Source: MA-ANB-1 sp965216445 (GTDB lineage: Bacteria; Actinomycetota; Acidimicrobiia; Spongiisociales; ZC4RG35). From it: DNA of 64,000 bases. The notes beneath the pieces were generated by a model, which searched no databases, was not told the origin of the DNA, and saw only the letters and a list, made by a program, of their open reading frames with translations. The first letter of the stretch is position 1; every line of letters starts with the position of its first letter. Position numbers and translations under genes: made by a program. The stretch is from positions 1,364,001-1,428,000 of the forward strand of contig OZ244166.1 in assembly GCA_965216445.1 (NCBI GenBank), written 5' to 3'. Of the stretch, positions 61,721 to 64,000 are shown piece by piece.

Positions 61721-61919
61721 TCACAACCCATTTGGGTTGACATTCTGACCACAGCTCCCACCGCTATCACGGGGGGCCGGGTGGGGAAGCAGCAGCTTCC
61801 GCTCTTTGCTCTTTGTGTTGTACTCCTATGTTAACCCCGGCTACATGGATAGGCACAAACCCACGGGTTGGCTCGATTGTTCTCCCAAACCTCCGGAACG
61901 GCCTCGACAGAAGGGCGAT

Positions 61920-62372
61920 TTAGAGTTTTCGGAGGGCACTTGCAGTCTCCACTGCAGCATCGACCGCCTCATAGCCCTTGTTCGATTCTCCCACGCCGGC
62001 CCGGGCGATCGCATCCTCAACATCGTGAACGGCCAGTATTGCGTTGCCGATTGGAATCCCGGTCTCCCGGCTGAGGACGGAGATACCTGATGCGGACTCG
62101 CGGACAACGATGTCGTAGTGGTCGGTTTCGCCTCGGATTACAGCCCCGATAGCCACAACTGCATCACATCCATCTTCGATTAGGCGCTTGGCCGCCAGTG
62201 GTATCTCGAGAGCTCCCGGCACCCGCAGCACCGTCACATCAACAGCCCCAAGCTCGGCGAGCCGATCCACCGCGCCGTCCAACAACCGATCGGTAATGGA
62301 TCGGTTCCATCTTGCTACTGCGATGCCTACCTTGAGGTCGCTGGCGTCAAAGTCCCCGGAAACCTCTCTCAC
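61920..62372 (-). CDS. ribH: 6,7-dimethyl-8-ribityllumazine synthase
   Basis: A 150-residue lumazine synthase: VGIAVARWNRSITDRLLDGA with the ligand-binding Trp/Asn, VLRVPGALEIPLAAKRL, AIGAVIRGETDHYDIV with the catalytic His, and GVGESNKGYEAVDAAVE. It condenses the ribityl-aminouracil with dihydroxybutanone phosphate. Family members form pentamers or icosahedral 60-mers. It overlaps ribBA by 4 nt. Confidence 0.96.
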   Translation of the reverse strand: MREVSGDFDASDLKVGIAVARWNRSITDRLLDGAVDRLAELGAVDVTVLRVPGALEIPLAAKRLIEDGCDAVVAIGAVIRGETDHYDIVVRESASGISVLSRETGIPIGNAILAVHDVEDAIARAGVGESNKGYEAVDAAVETASALRKL

Positions 62373-63586
62373 GCACCGGCCTCGAGATCAAACGTATGAC
62401 CCAGACGGTCCGCTTTGGTCGCCAGATACGTCTTGTTCTCTTCGTTTGGATCCACTGACAACGGCACCTGTTCCAGAATCTTCAAACCATATCCTTCGAT
62501 TCCGGCTCTTTTCTTGGGATTGTTTGTCAAAAGGCGCATCGATCGGACCCCAAGGTCGTAGAGGATTTGAGCGCCGACACCGTAGTCACGAGCGTCGACA
62601 GGCAGTCCGAGATTCACATTTGCGTCGACTGTGTCCATACCCTCATCCTGAAGCCGGTACGCGGCCAACTTGTGGAGCAGACCGATTCCCCGACCCTCGT
62701 GGCCCCGGATGTACAGCACCACTCCCCTGCCTTCGCCGGCAACTCGCGCCAGAGCTTGGTCAAGTTGATCACCGCAGTCGCAGCGCAAGCTTCCGAACAC
62801 GTCACCGGTCAAGCACTCGGAATGAACCCGGGTCAGAACCGATTCGCCGTCGCCGATCTCCCCGTACACAAGTGCGATGTGCTGACGTTCATCGACCAGC
62901 GAGCGGAAACCGACTCCTGAAAAAGTTCCGTGTGCTGTCGGGATTCGGGCCTCGACGATACGCTCCACGAGCTTCTTCTCGAGACGTCGGCGATAAGCGA
63001 TCAGGTCAGCGATAGTTCCAATTAGGAGGCCATGTTCATCGGCAAAGGTCTCGAGGTCAGGCAGTTTCGCTACCGACCCGTCGTCGTTCATGACTTCAGC
63101 AATGACCGCCGCCGGGTACATACCTGCCAGGCGAGCGAGATCGACGCCTGCTTCCGTGTGACCGGCCCGTTTCAGTACACCGCCCGGCTCGTACCGGAGT
63201 GGGTACATGTGGCCGGGTCGGGCTAGATCTTCGGGTTTGGTTGCAGGATCCAGGACTGCCAGCACAGTGTTGGCCCGATCGGAGCCGGAAATGCCGGTGG
63301 TGGTTCCTGCGGATGCGTCGATGGAAACGGTAAAAGCCGTGCGACGGACGTCGGTGTTCTTGGCCACCATCATCGGTAGGTCGAGCTCGTCTAGTCGTTC
63401 ACCCACGATCGGAAGGCAGATGATCCCGCTGCTATGGCGAAGCATGAAGCCCATTTTTTCTGGGTCCGCCGCCTCTGCTGCGAATATGAGATCTCCTTCG
63501 TTCTCACGATCTTCGTCGTCAACCATGATCACGAATTCGCCGCGACCGATTGCTGCGACGATCTCCTCTATTGGTGCAAACTTCAC
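62369..63586 (-). CDS. ribBA: Bifunctional dihydroxybutanone-phosphate synthase / GTP cyclohydrolase II
   Basis: A 405-residue fusion. The RibB half (about 1-200) has MVDDEDRENEGDLIFAAEAA and HTEAGVDLARLAG; the RibA half has ALVYGEIGDGESVLTRVHSE and the zinc cysteines in ECLTGDVFGSLRCDCGDQL, then GRGIGLLHKLAAYRLQDEG and RMLTNNPKK-type RLLTNNPKKRAG. Together they start both riboflavin precursor branches from ribulose-5-phosphate and GTP. It overlaps both neighbours by 4 nt. Confidence 0.96.
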   Translation of the reverse strand: MKFAPIEEIVAAIGRGEFVIMVDDEDRENEGDLIFAAEAADPEKMGFMLRHSSGIICLPIVGERLDELDLPMMVAKNTDVRRTAFTVSIDASAGTTTGISGSDRANTVLAVLDPATKPEDLARPGHMYPLRYEPGGVLKRAGHTEAGVDLARLAGMYPAAVIAEVMNDDGSVAKLPDLETFADEHGLLIGTIADLIAYRRRLEKKLVERIVEARIPTAHGTFSGVGFRSLVDERQHIALVYGEIGDGESVLTRVHSECLTGDVFGSLRCDCGDQLDQALARVAGEGRGVVLYIRGHEGRGIGLLHKLAAYRLQDEGMDTVDANVNLGLPVDARDYGVGAQILYDLGVRSMRLLTNNPKKRAGIEGYGLKILEQVPLSVDPNEENKTYLATKADRLGHTFDLEAGA

Positions 63587-64000
63587 TCGCCTATCAACCT
63601 CTCCACATATTTTGCCAGAACATCGACCTCGATATTGACCCGGTCCCCGGGAGCTCGAAAACCGAGGGTTGTCACCGCAAGGGTGTGGGGTATCACGGCG
63701 ATACCAAAGAAATCATCGGTGACCGTGGCAACAGTAAGACTCACGCCGTCAACTGTTACAGATCCCTTCTCCACCAGATAACGCAACAGGTCCGCTGATG
63801 CTTCCACAGTCATCCGGATCGATTCACCCTCGGGGTCCCGCGATCTGACGACCCCGACTCCGTCGACATGTCCCTGGACGATGTGTCCGTCGAACATCTT
63901 CGCTGGAGTCATTGGGAGCTCCAGGTTGACCCGGTCTCCTACCCCGACATCTTCAAGAGCGGTTCTCTGCAGGGTCTCGTTCACCAAATTGAGTTCGACG
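63583..64000 (-). CDS. ribE: Riboflavin synthase alpha chain, 5' end beyond window
   Basis: The visible C-terminal 139 residues contain the end of the first lumazine-binding half (VNETLQRTALEDVGVGDRVN) and the full second half (DGHIVQGHVDGVGVV, KGSVTVDGVSLTVA, FFGIAVIPHTL). The frame is open to the window edge, so about 60 N-terminal residues are missing. It dismutates two lumazines to riboflavin. It precedes ribBA and ribH in the same operon. Confidence 0.95.
   Translation of the reverse strand, partial: VELNLVNETLQRTALEDVGVGDRVNLELPMTPAKMFDGHIVQGHVDGVGVVRSRDPEGESIRMTVEASADLLRYLVEKGSVTVDGVSLTVATVTDDFFGIAVIPHTLAVTTLGFRAPGDRVNIEVDVLAKYVERLIGE

Noticed and set aside
61800..61890. TTGTGC...TAACAT as infC promoter
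   Set aside because: 19-bp spacing and poor -35; other positions fit as badly, so no promoter was called.

Overview
The window (64 kb, moderately high GC) looks like the chromosome of an actinobacterium, most likely an uncultured Acidimicrobiia-type lineage. This rests on F420-type LLM oxidoreductase and DinB/mycothiol-type families, an actinobacterial-type leuA with a leucine leader peptide, DUF6458 and GPGGxSLF-type small membrane proteins, and many genes whose start codon sits only 6-7 nt downstream of a TAnnnT box (leaderless mRNAs). The lineage call is inference; the 16S gene here would settle it.

Layout. 1-7.2 kb: 3' part of a phosphohexomutase, a secreted N-acetylmuramoyl-L-alanine amidase, a PEBP-family protein, a serine-hydrolase remnant and a heterodimeric ABC exporter with one degenerate ATP site. 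7.3-17.1 kb (all minus strand): a catabolic block with ABC uptake (permease, ATPase, permease, binding lipoprotein), then nitrilase-type N-carbamoyl-beta-alanine amidohydrolase, class III aminotransferase, dihydropyrimidinase, a frameshifted (methyl)malonate-semialdehyde dehydrogenase and an F420-dependent LLM oxidoreductase. Together these give the reductive pyrimidine route from dihydropyrimidine to acyl-CoA, without a recognisable dihydropyrimidine dehydrogenase. 17.2-19.7 kb: small proteins and leuA with a 13-aa leader peptide (four consecutive CUC codons) and attenuator hairpin. 19.7-45 kb: accessory and housekeeping genes (acetyltransferases, VOC proteins, aldolase, LuxR-type regulator, CPBP protease with MarR regulator, metalloproteases, thioredoxin, SURF1, deaminase, SSB, TPR protein), including decayed genes.

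45.0-53.6 kb: a minus-strand rRNA operon (16S-23S-5S, no tRNA in the spacer) with two promoters and visible pre-rRNA processing stems. The 23S gene is interrupted around helix 69/71 by two related group I introns separated by a 20-nt exon; the first encodes a LAGLIDADG protein. The 23S 3' end plus 5S is duplicated downstream, and the two copies flank a two-gene islet (degenerate receiver protein and lipoprotein) on the opposite strand.

53.8-64 kb (minus strand): DUF3291 protein, then the translation block infC-rpmI-rplT-trmH-pheS-pheT-mpg-tyrS (infC starts with AUU behind an attenuator-like terminator), then riboflavin genes ribH, ribBA and the start-truncated riboflavin synthase. The most unusual structures are the twin introns around a micro-exon and the rRNA-repeat-flanked islet.
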